The notes under the pieces: model-generated | The model's database searches: none | What the model saw: the letters and a program-made list of their open reading frames with translations, nothing else | Told to the model about the DNA's origin: nothing | Translations under genes and position numbers: made by a program | Assembly: GCA_029256185.1 (NCBI GenBank) | Contig: JAQSYI010000008.1 | Location: 1-64,000, forward strand | Source: Paenibacillaceae bacterium | Lineage (GTDB): Bacteria > Bacillota > Bacilli > Paenibacillales > NBRC-103111 | Direction of reading: 5' to 3' | Length of the DNA: 64,000 nt | In this document: one piece after another, positions 35,114 through 44,230 of the stretch | Position numbering within the stretch: position 1 is the stretch's first letter | How the letters are laid out: each line of letters begins with the position of its first letter

Positions 35114-35218
35114 CATTCCGGCACAAGGCGGACAAGCAGCTTCGGGTACAGGAGCGGTCCTCCTGATTACCGTGAGGATAAACAGGAAGGACCGCGGCTT
35201 ACCGGCATGACCGGAATG
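35114..35218 (-). other. Nested stem-loops between binding-protein and GH10 genes
   Basis: Outer arms CATTCCGG (35114-35121) and CCGGAATG (35211-35218); inner arms 35154-35165 and 35183-35195 pair over 12 bp with one bulge. The 3-prime arm touches the stop codon of the binding-protein gene. There is no U-tract, so an RNA-stability or pause structure is more likely than a terminator. Confidence 0.5.
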
Positions 35219-36850
35219 CTATTTGATCAATTTTTCATACATGGCTTTGCCTTCTTTTTCGTACCAGTCTTGATTTTCCTTGATAATATCCTGGCGTCCG
35301 GCTGCGTCGGCCTTCTTGAAATACTCGTCGACGGCAGTTAAAGGCAAGGCCCCTGTGATGATCTTGGAGAAATATTCATACCTTAGGTCAACCAGGGTTT
35401 TGCTCTTTGCCAGCTCGGTTTGTGACTGCGGCCGGTACAGATTGATATTGACCACAGACAGCTGCGGTTCTCCAGAGGTGAAGTTCTTGATATCCTGCTC
35501 ATATCCGGCCAGCTTGGCCTTGGTGAACCAAATTTCCGGAGTACTCCACATCTGGTAATAAATTTTATAGATAATGGAATCATAGGCAGGCTGCTTAGGA
35601 GTAAATTCACCATTCACATTCTCATAATGCACTCCCTCTGTACCAAAAGCGATGAAGCTTTGCAGCTCCTTATCCAACAGATAGGAATTCAGCAGGTCAA
35701 CTGCTTCATTGGCATATTTGGCAGTCTTCGGCACAAAAAAGATGTTGGAAGCAGCCGCCGGCTTGGAATAGCCCTTGCGTCCGTCGGGGCCGGCAACAGG
35801 CGGCAGAAAGGTATATTTTACGTTCGGGTCCGTCTTAAGCAATGCGCTGCGGTAAGTTTTCACATCCCAATAGCCTGCATAACTGGATGCAGCCTTGCCA
35901 GAGGTGATTTTTTCATTGGCCTGCGCAGTTTTGTTGAACAGGTATTCATTATCGATGAGCCCTTCCTTGTACAGCTTGCTGATATAAGCCAGCGCATCCT
36001 TTAAGTAGATATCCTCTGCATTGATAAGCTTGCCGTCCTTCACAGTGAAAGGTACCGGAATATCGGTAATACCGCTCATGCCGAATGCTGCGGTAATCAC
36101 ATCCAGTCCGCCAAGCGGGTTTCCGCCGTTACTGGCAGCCGTCATCGGAATGGTTCCCTTGCCGCTGGGGTCCTTATCCTTAATCGTTTTCAGGAAGGTA
36201 TATAATTCATCCAGATTCTTGGGGGCAGTCAGCCCCAGCTTTTCCATCCAGTCCTGGCGCACCAGGAAGCCAGAGCCCAATGCCTGGCCGTTATTGTACT
36301 GGGAGGGCGGAATCGGAATCGCATATTTTTGGTTGTTCTTGGTTACGGCAGCCCATGAGCTTTCCGCCACATTCTTGGAAATCTCACCGCCCGACTGGGT
36401 GACAAGTCCGTCAAGGGCAAGCAAGGCATTCTGCTCGCTGAAGCGCCTGAACAGACCGAAATCCATGGTATAGATCAGATCATATACATCGCCGGAAGCG
36501 AACATCAGATTGAATTTCTCCAACGCATTTGCTCCAGGAATAACGGTGACTTCCAGATTCTTGTATCCGGTCTTTTCACGGAGCGCTTTGAGGAATTGGT
36601 TGTTCGACTCGTCCGCCCCCGGCTCGAAGCCCTTGACCCCCCCATTTTCCGGGACGGCAATTCTGAGCTTGGCATCCTTATTCAGCTTGACAGCTGGAGC
36701 CGCAGAGGCGGTTGCCGCTGGTGATGCTTGGGGCGAAGCGCTGCTCTCGCTGGTGCTGCCGTCCTTGGAGGAGCAGCCCGCAAACATGGATACGGATAGA
36801 GCAACTGCCAAGGGTAACGCCAACATACTTTTCATGTTTCTGGACATCAT
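35219..36850 (-). CDS. Sugar ABC transporter lipoprotein (substrate-binding), locus 3
   Basis: A 543-residue lipoprotein; the signal peptide ends in the lipobox SMFAGC, followed by a Ser/Ala-rich tether. The bilobed solute-binding fold belongs to the same class as the proteins of loci 1 and 2. GGAGG lies 5-8 nt before two tandem ATGs. The two permease genes lie upstream and an intracellular GH10 enzyme downstream, so the ligand is plausibly a xylo-oligosaccharide. Confidence 0.9.
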   Translation of the reverse strand: MMSRNMKSMLALPLAVALSVSMFAGCSSKDGSTSESSASPQASPAATASAAPAVKLNKDAKLRIAVPENGGVKGFEPGADESNNQFLKALREKTGYKNLEVTVIPGANALEKFNLMFASGDVYDLIYTMDFGLFRRFSEQNALLALDGLVTQSGGEISKNVAESSWAAVTKNNQKYAIPIPPSQYNNGQALGSGFLVRQDWMEKLGLTAPKNLDELYTFLKTIKDKDPSGKGTIPMTAASNGGNPLGGLDVITAAFGMSGITDIPVPFTVKDGKLINAEDIYLKDALAYISKLYKEGLIDNEYLFNKTAQANEKITSGKAASSYAGYWDVKTYRSALLKTDPNVKYTFLPPVAGPDGRKGYSKPAAASNIFFVPKTAKYANEAVDLLNSYLLDKELQSFIAFGTEGVHYENVNGEFTPKQPAYDSIIYKIYYQMWSTPEIWFTKAKLAGYEQDIKNFTSGEPQLSVVNINLYRPQSQTELAKSKTLVDLRYEYFSKIITGALPLTAVDEYFKKADAAGRQDIIKENQDWYEKEGKAMYEKLIK

Positions 36851-36901
36851 GAAATCCTCCCCTTATGTGTTTGCATCTTCGTCACTTCGATATATGGATG
36901 A

Positions 36902-36920
36902 GGGCGCGGATCCTACGCCC
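36902..36920 (-). other. Stem-loop between permease and binding-protein genes
   Basis: Short arms GGGCG/CGCCC (36902-36906, 36916-36920) around a GGATCC-containing loop. Weak alone, but at the same place as the hairpins in loci 1 and 2. Confidence 0.35.
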
Positions 36921-36932
36921 GGTATCCCGGTG

Positions 36933-37808
36933 TTATTGCTTGACCGCTCCAAGTGTCATGCCTTGGACAAAGAACCGTTGCAAAAACGGATAAATCATTA
37001 AGATGGGAAGCGTTGATACAACAATCGCCGCTGCCCGGAAGGTTTCCGAAGCAATAGCGTCCATCCCCGCCGTACTTTCCATATTGGCGCCGTCTGCCGA
37101 ACTGACGATATTCTGCAGGAACAATGGCAGCACCTGGACGTCCTTCTTGGTCAGATACATGAGCGGACCCATGTAATTGTTCCAGATTCCCACTGCGCTG
37201 AAGATGGCGATGGTCGCCAAGGAAGGGAGGGAGATGGGCAGAATAATTTTGAACAATATCCTCAGATTCCCCGCTCCGTCGATCCTGGCCGATTCCTCCA
37301 GAGCAGGCGGCAGCGACTCGAAGTAGCTTCTGACCACAATCAGGTTGAAGGCCGTTACCAGGGAGGGTATGAATAACACGAACAGATTATTAATCAGACC
37401 CGTTTCCTTGATGACCAGATAAGTGGGGATAATACCGCCGTTGAACAGCATGGTGAAAATGTACAGCAGATTGATTGCCTTGCGTCCGGGCAAATCCTGC
37501 TTGGCGGCCGCATAACCCACAACCGCTGTAAAGAATACCGTCAGCAAGGTTCCCAGCACCGTGATATACACACTGTTCATGAAGGCGGTGCGGAAGTTGC
37601 TTCCCGACAGGAGCACCTGGTACGCGTTTAAGTGGAAGCCCTTGGGCCACAGCCCAATTTGACCGCTGACCACATAGGCATTGTCACTGATAGATTTTGA
37701 GATAATTGTAATGTATGGAAGAAGACAAAGAAGCGCGATGCCAAGCAGCAGGATATGATTGAATACGTTGAATGCCTGTTCGCCTCTCGTCCTTTTTTGT
37801 CTGAACAC
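36933..37808 (-). CDS. Sugar ABC permease, LplC/YtcP type, locus 3
   Basis: A 291-residue six-helix permease beginning at GTG, with GGGGGCGG 5 nt upstream. EAA loop EESARIDGAGNLRI and C-terminus QRFFVQGMTLGAVKQ fit the LplC group. It follows the LplB-type gene by 15 nt and together they form the channel. Confidence 0.9.
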   Translation of the reverse strand: MFRQKRTRGEQAFNVFNHILLLGIALLCLLPYITIISKSISDNAYVVSGQIGLWPKGFHLNAYQVLLSGSNFRTAFMNSVYITVLGTLLTVFFTAVVGYAAAKQDLPGRKAINLLYIFTMLFNGGIIPTYLVIKETGLINNLFVLFIPSLVTAFNLIVVRSYFESLPPALEESARIDGAGNLRILFKIILPISLPSLATIAIFSAVGIWNNYMGPLMYLTKKDVQVLPLFLQNIVSSADGANMESTAGMDAIASETFRAAAIVVSTLPILMIYPFLQRFFVQGMTLGAVKQ

Positions 37809-37823
37809 GAATACCGCCCCCTG

Positions 37824-38792
37824 TTACCAGATTCCTTTATTGGTAAATTTATGGCTGATCTTGTTGGCAGTCACCATCAGGATCAGTCCAACAATGGATA
37901 CGAACAGCCCTACAGCGGTGGTATAGCTATAGGCGGAATTCAATATCCCTTCCCGGTACACATAGGTTCCAATCACATCGCCCACATTATAGACAAGGGG
38001 ACTATAGAACAGGAGCACTTGCTCCACATCGCTTGTCAATGAGCTGGCCACCCGCAGGATAATGATGAACACGATGGTTCCGGCAATACCCGGGAGTGTA
38101 ATATGCCAGGTTTGTCTCAGCTTCCCCGCACCGTCAACGCTGGCGGCTGCGTACAGCTCGGGATCGATCGCCGTTAGAGCAGCCAGATAGATGACGGCGC
38201 CCCATCCGGTTTCCTTCCATGCGGTAGCGGTTATCAGCACGCTTCGGAAGTAGCTTTCATCCCCAATAAACGTAATGGGGGAGCCGCCAAAAAATTTGAC
38301 GACGGAATTGACAATGCCTGTACTGGGAGAAAGAATATCAATGAAAATGCCGGCGATCACCACCCAGGATAAGAAGTGGGGCAAATACGTCAAGGTTTGC
38401 ACCGTGCGTTTCACCAGCCTGCCTCTCAGCTCGTTCAAGAAAAGCGCCAGCAGAATAGGCAACGGAAACTGGAAGATAAATTTGTAGAGATTAAGCAGCA
38501 GGGTATTGCTTAATACATCATAAAACTTGGGATCAGTGAACAGCGTCCGGAAATGCTCCAGTCCAATCCACCTGCTGCCCATAATGCCGTCGAACACCTT
38601 GTAATCCTTGAAGGCGATCACAATTCCCAGCATAGGCACGTAGTTGTACAAGAGAAGTGCAATCAGCGGGGGAAGAATGATCAGATATATGTCCCAATTG
38701 TTGCGGATCCTGTTCAGCAAGGGGTACCGCCGCTTGAGGGTGGCTGCTGCTGCCGGCAACTCCCCGGCTTGTTCTTGCATGCGAATGCTCAT
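37824..38792 (-). CDS. Sugar ABC permease, LplB/YteP type, locus 3
   Basis: A 322-residue permease. The ATG at 38792, preceded by AGGTGA, is taken as start; the longer open frame reads through the promoter. Six helices, EAA loop YAAASVDGAGKLRQ, and the LplB ending FTNKGIW. It is the first transporter gene after the kinase gene and has its own putative activator-dependent promoter at 38827-38891. Confidence 0.9.
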   Translation of the reverse strand: MSIRMQEQAGELPAAAATLKRRYPLLNRIRNNWDIYLIILPPLIALLLYNYVPMLGIVIAFKDYKVFDGIMGSRWIGLEHFRTLFTDPKFYDVLSNTLLLNLYKFIFQFPLPILLALFLNELRGRLVKRTVQTLTYLPHFLSWVVIAGIFIDILSPSTGIVNSVVKFFGGSPITFIGDESYFRSVLITATAWKETGWGAVIYLAALTAIDPELYAAASVDGAGKLRQTWHITLPGIAGTIVFIIILRVASSLTSDVEQVLLFYSPLVYNVGDVIGTYVYREGILNSAYSYTTAVGLFVSIVGLILMVTANKISHKFTNKGIW

Positions 38793-38826
38793 ATCACTCT
38801 CACCTCGATGTTTATTCTGTACTTTT

Positions 38827-38891
38827 ATAGTACCCTTCCGCCATCGGGGCCACAACGAGACAGATATCCGATAAATCTGACAATCATCTGA
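38827..38891 (-). promoter_or_regulatory. Candidate YesN operator and -10 of the locus 3 transporter operon
   Basis: Minus strand carries two adjacent 11-bp direct repeats, TCAGATGATTG and TCAGATTTATC (38891-38870), then an inverted partial copy ending in ATATCTG. TACTAT (38832-38827) lies 37 nt further as a -10. One-turn spacing of direct repeats is typical for AraC-type regulators. The operator starts 3 nt upstream of the kinase stop codon. Confidence 0.45.
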
Positions 38892-38893
38892 TG

Positions 38894-40672
38894 TTATGAT
38901 TCTGCTTGGTGCTTAAGTCTGATGATAACCCTGCAGCCTCCTCCGGGCGCGTTCTCAAACTGCAACCCGCAATCCTGCCCGTAATGAACCTGGATGCGTT
39001 GATGCACGTTCTTCACCCCGTAGCCGCCGCTTTCCTTCTCCAATATGGTCGTTAACCGCTCAGGGGGCAACCCGGCCCCGTCATCTTGCACCATCAGCAG
39101 AATATATGACTCTTCCCGCCATGCCCGGATCTTGATCTCGCCGGACTTGTCCGCCTTGGGCCGGATGCCGTGAATGACGGCATTCTCGATTAGCGGCTGC
39201 ATAATCATCTTGATGATCGGCAATTCCTCTACCTGGTCTTCGATGGAAACGGTCAAGCGGATGGCTCCCTTGTACCTGTAGTTGATGATATGCAGATACC
39301 TCTCCACACCCTCCAGTTCCTCCGCAAGCCGGATATGGTCCTTGCCCCCGTTTAAGGTATGCCGCAGGAACTTGGCCAGGGATTCCGTAATCTCGGCAAT
39401 ATCCCTTGCCTGGATCCGCAGCGCGCTCCAATGAATGATATCCAGTGTGTTGTAGAGGAAGTGGGGGTTAATCTGGGCATACAGCAGCTTCATCTCTGTT
39501 TCCTGCTTGCTGATCCTCACCTGATATACCTCCTCGATCAGTTCCTTGATTTTCATACTCATTTTATTGAAGGCGCGCAGCAATTGGGAATATTCATCGT
39601 TGCCGCGGACACTGGTATCCGTCTCCCAGCTTCCTTTCTCTGCATGGCGGATCAACCGGATCAGCTTCATGAGTCTCTTAGTTATGGTTCCCGAGATGAA
39701 GAATGCGGTGACCACCGCCAGAACGGACACGATTACCGCCAATACAACCATGAAGTTAATCATCCATCTGCTGTTCATCCCCAGATGCTCCTCCGTCATT
39801 AACAGGGAGATATTCCAGCCGAGACCGGGGACAATGCTTCTGATGGCATAATTTTCGCCCAGCCCGCTTTTGTACGGCATTATTCCCTCCTGGTCGGATA
39901 ACAGGAGCTTCTGCAAGGCAGCTTCCCCATTCAGATTCAGGCTTCCCAGAGGAGCGGGAGTAATCTGCTTGCCATCCTTGTGAACCGCAATCACCGTTCC
40001 GTCCGGCAGGCGGATATCCTTGAGAATATCCCAGACGAATTTGCTGTCTATCTCCACCATCAGGTAACCCAGCACCTTGCCTAACACATTGAGGTCCCGT
40101 ATTTCTTTGATATAGATCATTTCGTTCATTCTGGAAAAGGTATGATGTGTGAAATCACCGGAGTAATACCAGCCCTGCCTTACTTCCCCCTTCAGAAGGG
40201 GCTGCAGTACAGCCTCGTCCCTGAGCGCATTCACATGCTGGAAGTTGGAATCCGGCGCGGTGAATCTGGGGCTGCCAAGCATATAGTAATTCACATGAAC
40301 CACATTTTGGACGGACTCATAGTTCATGACTCTGTTATTCAGCATGGAAAAGTAATCCAGTTCCTCCGACACGGTCAAGGGCCGTTCGGCCACTGTCTTC
40401 AGGATAAGCTGGATATCGTAGCTGCTCTGCGCCTGATCTGCAATCAGATGCGCCGTCTGGATGCCGAAACCAATGTTCTTCTCCGCCTGCTTAAGCGCTT
40501 CCAGATAGGCAATGCCCGATTGCTGGACCACTGTTCTGTGGATGTTGACATAGGAGAAGAAAACTAGTATTCCCAGGGGAAGGACAATCAGCAGGAGGTA
40601 AGACAGAATCAGCTTGGTCCTGAGCCTCATATTGTAATACAGGTTGCTTATTGCCGCTGCCGCATATCTCAT
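38894..40672 (-). CDS. YesM-type sensor histidine kinase, locus 3
   Basis: A 592-residue membrane kinase with two membrane helices around an extracellular cache-like domain (about 40-290), then HAMP, His_kinase (QINPHFLYNT histidine) and HATPase_c (QDDGAGLP; ESGGYGVKNVHQR). It starts in an ATGA overlap with the stop of the regulator gene, so the pair is coupled. It should phosphorylate that regulator in response to a sugar signal. Confidence 0.9.
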   Translation of the reverse strand: MRYAAAAISNLYYNMRLRTKLILSYLLLIVLPLGILVFFSYVNIHRTVVQQSGIAYLEALKQAEKNIGFGIQTAHLIADQAQSSYDIQLILKTVAERPLTVSEELDYFSMLNNRVMNYESVQNVVHVNYYMLGSPRFTAPDSNFQHVNALRDEAVLQPLLKGEVRQGWYYSGDFTHHTFSRMNEMIYIKEIRDLNVLGKVLGYLMVEIDSKFVWDILKDIRLPDGTVIAVHKDGKQITPAPLGSLNLNGEAALQKLLLSDQEGIMPYKSGLGENYAIRSIVPGLGWNISLLMTEEHLGMNSRWMINFMVVLAVIVSVLAVVTAFFISGTITKRLMKLIRLIRHAEKGSWETDTSVRGNDEYSQLLRAFNKMSMKIKELIEEVYQVRISKQETEMKLLYAQINPHFLYNTLDIIHWSALRIQARDIAEITESLAKFLRHTLNGGKDHIRLAEELEGVERYLHIINYRYKGAIRLTVSIEDQVEELPIIKMIMQPLIENAVIHGIRPKADKSGEIKIRAWREESYILLMVQDDGAGLPPERLTTILEKESGGYGVKNVHQRIQVHYGQDCGLQFENAPGGGCRVIIRLKHQAES

Positions 40673-41763
40673 CTATGCCCCTCCCGGTAATCCAGCGGAT
40701 TCATGCCTGTCAGTTTTTTGAAGATGCGGGTAAAATAATGGGTGTCCTGATAGCCTACCCGGTTGGCCACTTCATAGATTTTGTTGGCGGGATTTCTCAG
40801 CAGGGTCTTGGCATGCTCGATTCGAACCAAAGTGATGTAATCATTGATGGTTTGGCCGGTTTCCTTCTTGAATAATGCTTGCAGATGGCCCGGTGACAGG
40901 AATACCTCGTTGGCCAGCTGCGGGATGGTGAGATTCCGGTCAAAGCTCTCCCGGATGATGCTCTCCACCTCACGGATTGCCTTCCTGGTGCTGCCGCTTC
41001 TTGCTTCGTTCATGCCGGCATCCAGCTCGGCCAATGTCTTCAGCACGAATTGTTCGATCTGGTAGCTGTTGTTCATGTACCGGAAATGCTGAAGGGAGTT
41101 GCGGAGCGCACCAGCAGCCTGCTCGTCCTTGTATTGCCTGGAGCGGCTTGCAGCCTTAACGATCAGCTCGCTGCAGCGGGAGGTCAGGAACAGCAGACTG
41201 TCCATACGATGGGACCGTAGGGTGTTGAAGTAGGACTTGACCTCCTGCTCCAGCTGTTCAGGCTGGTCGGTCCCGACAACCGCAAGAATCCGCTCCTGAA
41301 GCTCATACAGCACCGGAAGGCCCGCCGATGCGATGCTGTCAGTAAAGTGGCGGTTCACATCCTCCTCCAGTCTCCGTTCATCCTGCTCCTTCTCCAGCTT
41401 GCCCGTCACCCGGTCAATGACCTGCTTAAGCTCCTCCAGGTTGAACGGCTTCAGGATGTAATCGACTGCTTCAAGCTTCATGGATGCTTTGACGTAGCGG
41501 ATGTCCTGATGGGCGCTCACCATGATGACCTTGATGCCGGGATACTCTTCGCGCAGCTTCTCTGCCATTTCAATTCCAGTCATAACGGGCATGACCACAT
41601 CCGTTAAGATAATATCCGGCTTCAGCTGCTTCACCTTGCGGAGCGCCTCCGCCCCATCCTCCGCTTCGCCTGCAACATCGATGCCTGAGGCAGCCCAATC
41701 AATCAGATCTCTTAACCCTTCCCGGGCAATATAATCATCATCTACAATAAGCATTTTGTACAT
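40669..41763 (-). CDS. Short YesN-type response regulator, locus 3
   Basis: A 364-residue regulator, about 150 shorter than those of loci 1 and 2 because the middle region is reduced. REC domain with VDDD, D55 in LTDVVMP, S84-like position and K106-like position near ILKPFN. The AraC domain (about 265-364) contains HYFTRIFKKLTGMNPLDYR. The ATG has GAGGAG 9 nt upstream. It is the first gene of locus 3 and lies after a terminator that separates it from the SLH protein gene. Confidence 0.9.
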   Translation of the reverse strand: MYKMLIVDDDYIAREGLRDLIDWAASGIDVAGEAEDGAEALRKVKQLKPDIILTDVVMPVMTGIEMAEKLREEYPGIKVIMVSAHQDIRYVKASMKLEAVDYILKPFNLEELKQVIDRVTGKLEKEQDERRLEEDVNRHFTDSIASAGLPVLYELQERILAVVGTDQPEQLEQEVKSYFNTLRSHRMDSLLFLTSRCSELIVKAASRSRQYKDEQAAGALRNSLQHFRYMNNSYQIEQFVLKTLAELDAGMNEARSGSTRKAIREVESIIRESFDRNLTIPQLANEVFLSPGHLQALFKKETGQTINDYITLVRIEHAKTLLRNPANKIYEVANRVGYQDTHYFTRIFKKLTGMNPLDYREGHR

Positions 41764-41854
41764 GAGTCTGCTCCTCTGGACTTGGCGTGGTTGCTATATG
41801 TCAATCTTAACATTCGGGGATAACTCCATCCAGTGGCGGGGCGATAATATGACA

Positions 41855-41883
41855 AGAAGGCGCTCCATAATGAGTCGCCTTCT
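41855..41883 (-). terminator. Terminator of the exo-glycosidase/SLH operon
   Basis: Perfect 8-bp arms AGAAGGCG (41855-41862) and CGCCTTCT (41876-41883), extended by CTC/GAG across a bulge. A modest T-rich tail (TTGTCATATT) follows on the minus strand, 20 nt after the SLH gene stop. Confidence 0.65.
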
Positions 41884-41900
41884 GCTTCTAGCATTTTCCT

Positions 41901-44156
41901 CTAATCGAGAGCCAGGAGAAGCGCCGTCATCTTGACCGCTTCCGCCCGGGTGGCATGGTTCTGCGGTTCAAATCTGTGGGCCTCTGTACCGTTTACGATG
42001 CCGTATTTCACCGCGAGGGCAACAGCCTCTCCGGCATAGCCGCTGATGCTTCCTGCATCGCTGAAATCCAGGTAGATAGCGGGATCGGCCGCTTCCTGGG
42101 CATCCGAGTAAGCTAATGCCGCCCTTGCAATCATCACGGCCATATCCTCCCGTTTGATGAATTCATCGGGATGAAACCGCCCGCCGTCACCAAGGATCAG
42201 GCCGGCTTCATGAGCCGCAGCCACCTCCCGGTAATGCCAATTCTCCGGCTGCACATCCGGGAAGACGGCTGCTGTTTCATTGGCCGCAAGCTTCAGCGCG
42301 CGGACCAGCAGAGCAGCGAATTCCGCCCGTGTAACCGGGGCGTCGGGAGCAAATACAGAATCTGATATTCCCCGTACGATTCCTTTGGCAGCCAGCTCCT
42401 CAATGTAGGCTTGGGCCCAATGTTCTTCTCCTGCATCGCCGAACTGGACCTTGTTCTCCCGGATCACATATTTGCTGAAATGAGCGGTGCGGAAAACCAC
42501 CTGCCCGGTGGACGGATCATAGCTTCCGCCCATATTTTCCGTTTCTCCGGAGTCGCCCATGTAGATAGCTGTAATCCGCCCGGCCTTTTCTCCCTGCTCT
42601 AATGCATATGGCAGTGTAATCCCGACAGGCGAGCGGAATCTGTCGGTAATAGCAGCTTCTGAGCCGGCAGCACCTTGGGATGCCTGGATCTCATAAACAG
42701 GCTGGCCCTGGGCAGCTGCTTGCTGCGGGACAGTCAGGTCCCCGGAGCCCAATGGACGAATGGACAGCGTAAGGGGTTGTCCGGCCGCAGCAGCTATGGC
42801 ATCAGGGGCCAAAGTGATGGAAGCCTGCCCAATAACAAGCTCCAATCGGTGCAAGCCCTTGGCTTCCAGCGCTCCGGTCAACCCGGCAGGCAACCGCACT
42901 CCTTCAGCAGCCGTCCCGTTCTTATTCTGCACATGAACAGATATTTGGGTGGTCAGTTTGGACAGTATTTTCCCAGCAAGCAGCTTGGTCTGTAATTCTG
43001 CTGCAACCCGCGCAGCAGAATCCGCCTTGTTCAGCATGGTTTCTTCCATCGCTTGGGATACATTGGCCACTGTTGTATTCCGGGCTTCCATCACAAGCGT
43101 CACTTTCCCCACATTGTTGACAACTGTCTGTGCCGCTGCCGCTGTGCGGTTGGCAAGCTGCTCCGATTGCCGTTCCTCGGTGCCGGAGAAGACCATCTCG
43201 CCCAATCCGGAGATCAGAACGCTTACAATCCCCACCCCATGCTCGGAGGATTGTATCTGCCTAAGCAAAGCGGTGACCGTCTGAACAGCGGCATCCGTTT
43301 CGGCTATTATCAGACGGCGGTCCTGAGCGTCAGCCGTCACCTTCAGGAAAGCGGCAACGGTGCTTACAGCCTGGGCGAGGCTGGAGGCGGCCGCTTGGAG
43401 GCCGGGTTGTGAAGCGGCTGTAATGGCTGCTGTCTGCATGGCAGCGAGAAGCTGCAGCGCTGTGTCCGTTATTACGGCGGCTGCCGCCGGATTCTTCGCT
43501 TTGCCGGCAATGACAGATAAGAAGCGCATGGAATCTGCTGCGTGCTTCAGAAGGGAGGGAATATCCGCTTCCTTGACTTCCCCAGTTAGCTTAACAAGAA
43601 TGACCTCGGCTTGGCGTACGGCCTCATTTGCCTGTTGGCGGGTTACGGGTGTTTGGCTGTCAGCCAGTTCCTTCAGATATTGCAGCGCCGCTTGCACTGG
43701 CGGTGTTGATATTGGCGCCGGTGCTGTTGTCTGTGTCGGCGTCGGGGCCGATGTTTCCTCAGGTGGTGCCGGCGTTGGCGTTGATGTTGGTGTCGGTGTC
43801 GGAGTAACCTCCGGCGTTATGTTATAAACAAATTCCGTCTCCAGCTTGGATGCAGCACCTTCCTCCCCTACCTCAACCTGATATTCACCGGTTATGCTGC
43901 CTGACAGCTTAAAATCAAATGAAAAACTCCCGTCCGGTCCGCTTGTACCCTGATGGATATACTCCAACCGGCCATCAGGGGCGGTGATGCGGATGGTGAC
44001 CTGCCTGCCGGCCCCTGCTGTTCCCTTCACCGCAACCTGCCCTTGGCCGTTGACCGAGGCTGCAAGCGGCCCGGCGGCTGCGGCAGCCGAAGCAGCGGGC
44101 ATTGCCAGCCCTGTCAACAGAATACAAGCCAGCAGAAATGCTGTTATTCGTTTCAT
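41901..44156 (-). CDS. SLH-domain cell-wall protein without a catalytic domain
   Basis: A 751-residue exported protein. Signal peptide to about residue 25, then a small Ig-like domain (about 30-115), a Thr/Pro/Ser linker (about 120-155), a long helical Ala/Gln/Val-rich region (about 160-400), and a beta-rich module similar to the one before the SLH repeats of the locus 1 glycosidase. Three SLH repeats close the protein. No glycosidase, CBM or known binding domain is seen. It is co-directional with, and 75 nt downstream of, the huge exo-glycosidase that lacks an anchor, which suggests a structural or scaffolding partner; cohesin-like function is speculation. Confidence 0.8.
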   Translation of the reverse strand: MKRITAFLLACILLTGLAMPAASAAAAAGPLAASVNGQGQVAVKGTAGAGRQVTIRITAPDGRLEYIHQGTSGPDGSFSFDFKLSGSITGEYQVEVGEEGAASKLETEFVYNITPEVTPTPTPTSTPTPAPPEETSAPTPTQTTAPAPISTPPVQAALQYLKELADSQTPVTRQQANEAVRQAEVILVKLTGEVKEADIPSLLKHAADSMRFLSVIAGKAKNPAAAAVITDTALQLLAAMQTAAITAASQPGLQAAASSLAQAVSTVAAFLKVTADAQDRRLIIAETDAAVQTVTALLRQIQSSEHGVGIVSVLISGLGEMVFSGTEERQSEQLANRTAAAAQTVVNNVGKVTLVMEARNTTVANVSQAMEETMLNKADSAARVAAELQTKLLAGKILSKLTTQISVHVQNKNGTAAEGVRLPAGLTGALEAKGLHRLELVIGQASITLAPDAIAAAAGQPLTLSIRPLGSGDLTVPQQAAAQGQPVYEIQASQGAAGSEAAITDRFRSPVGITLPYALEQGEKAGRITAIYMGDSGETENMGGSYDPSTGQVVFRTAHFSKYVIRENKVQFGDAGEEHWAQAYIEELAAKGIVRGISDSVFAPDAPVTRAEFAALLVRALKLAANETAAVFPDVQPENWHYREVAAAHEAGLILGDGGRFHPDEFIKREDMAVMIARAALAYSDAQEAADPAIYLDFSDAGSISGYAGEAVALAVKYGIVNGTEAHRFEPQNHATRAEAVKMTALLLALD

Positions 44157-44179
44157 CGAAGATTCGCCCCCTTATCTTT

Positions 44180-44220
44180 TCTGCGGCGGACAGCGTGAAG
44201 GCATCATCATCCGCCGCAGA
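44180..44220 (-). other. Stem-loop between exo-glycosidase and SLH genes
   Basis: Perfect 11-bp arms TCTGCGGCGGA (44180-44190) and TCCGCCGCAGA (44210-44220). The downstream minus strand is A-rich rather than T-rich, so it is probably an intercistronic processing or stability element. Confidence 0.5.
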
Positions 44221-44230
44221 CGGTTTCATA

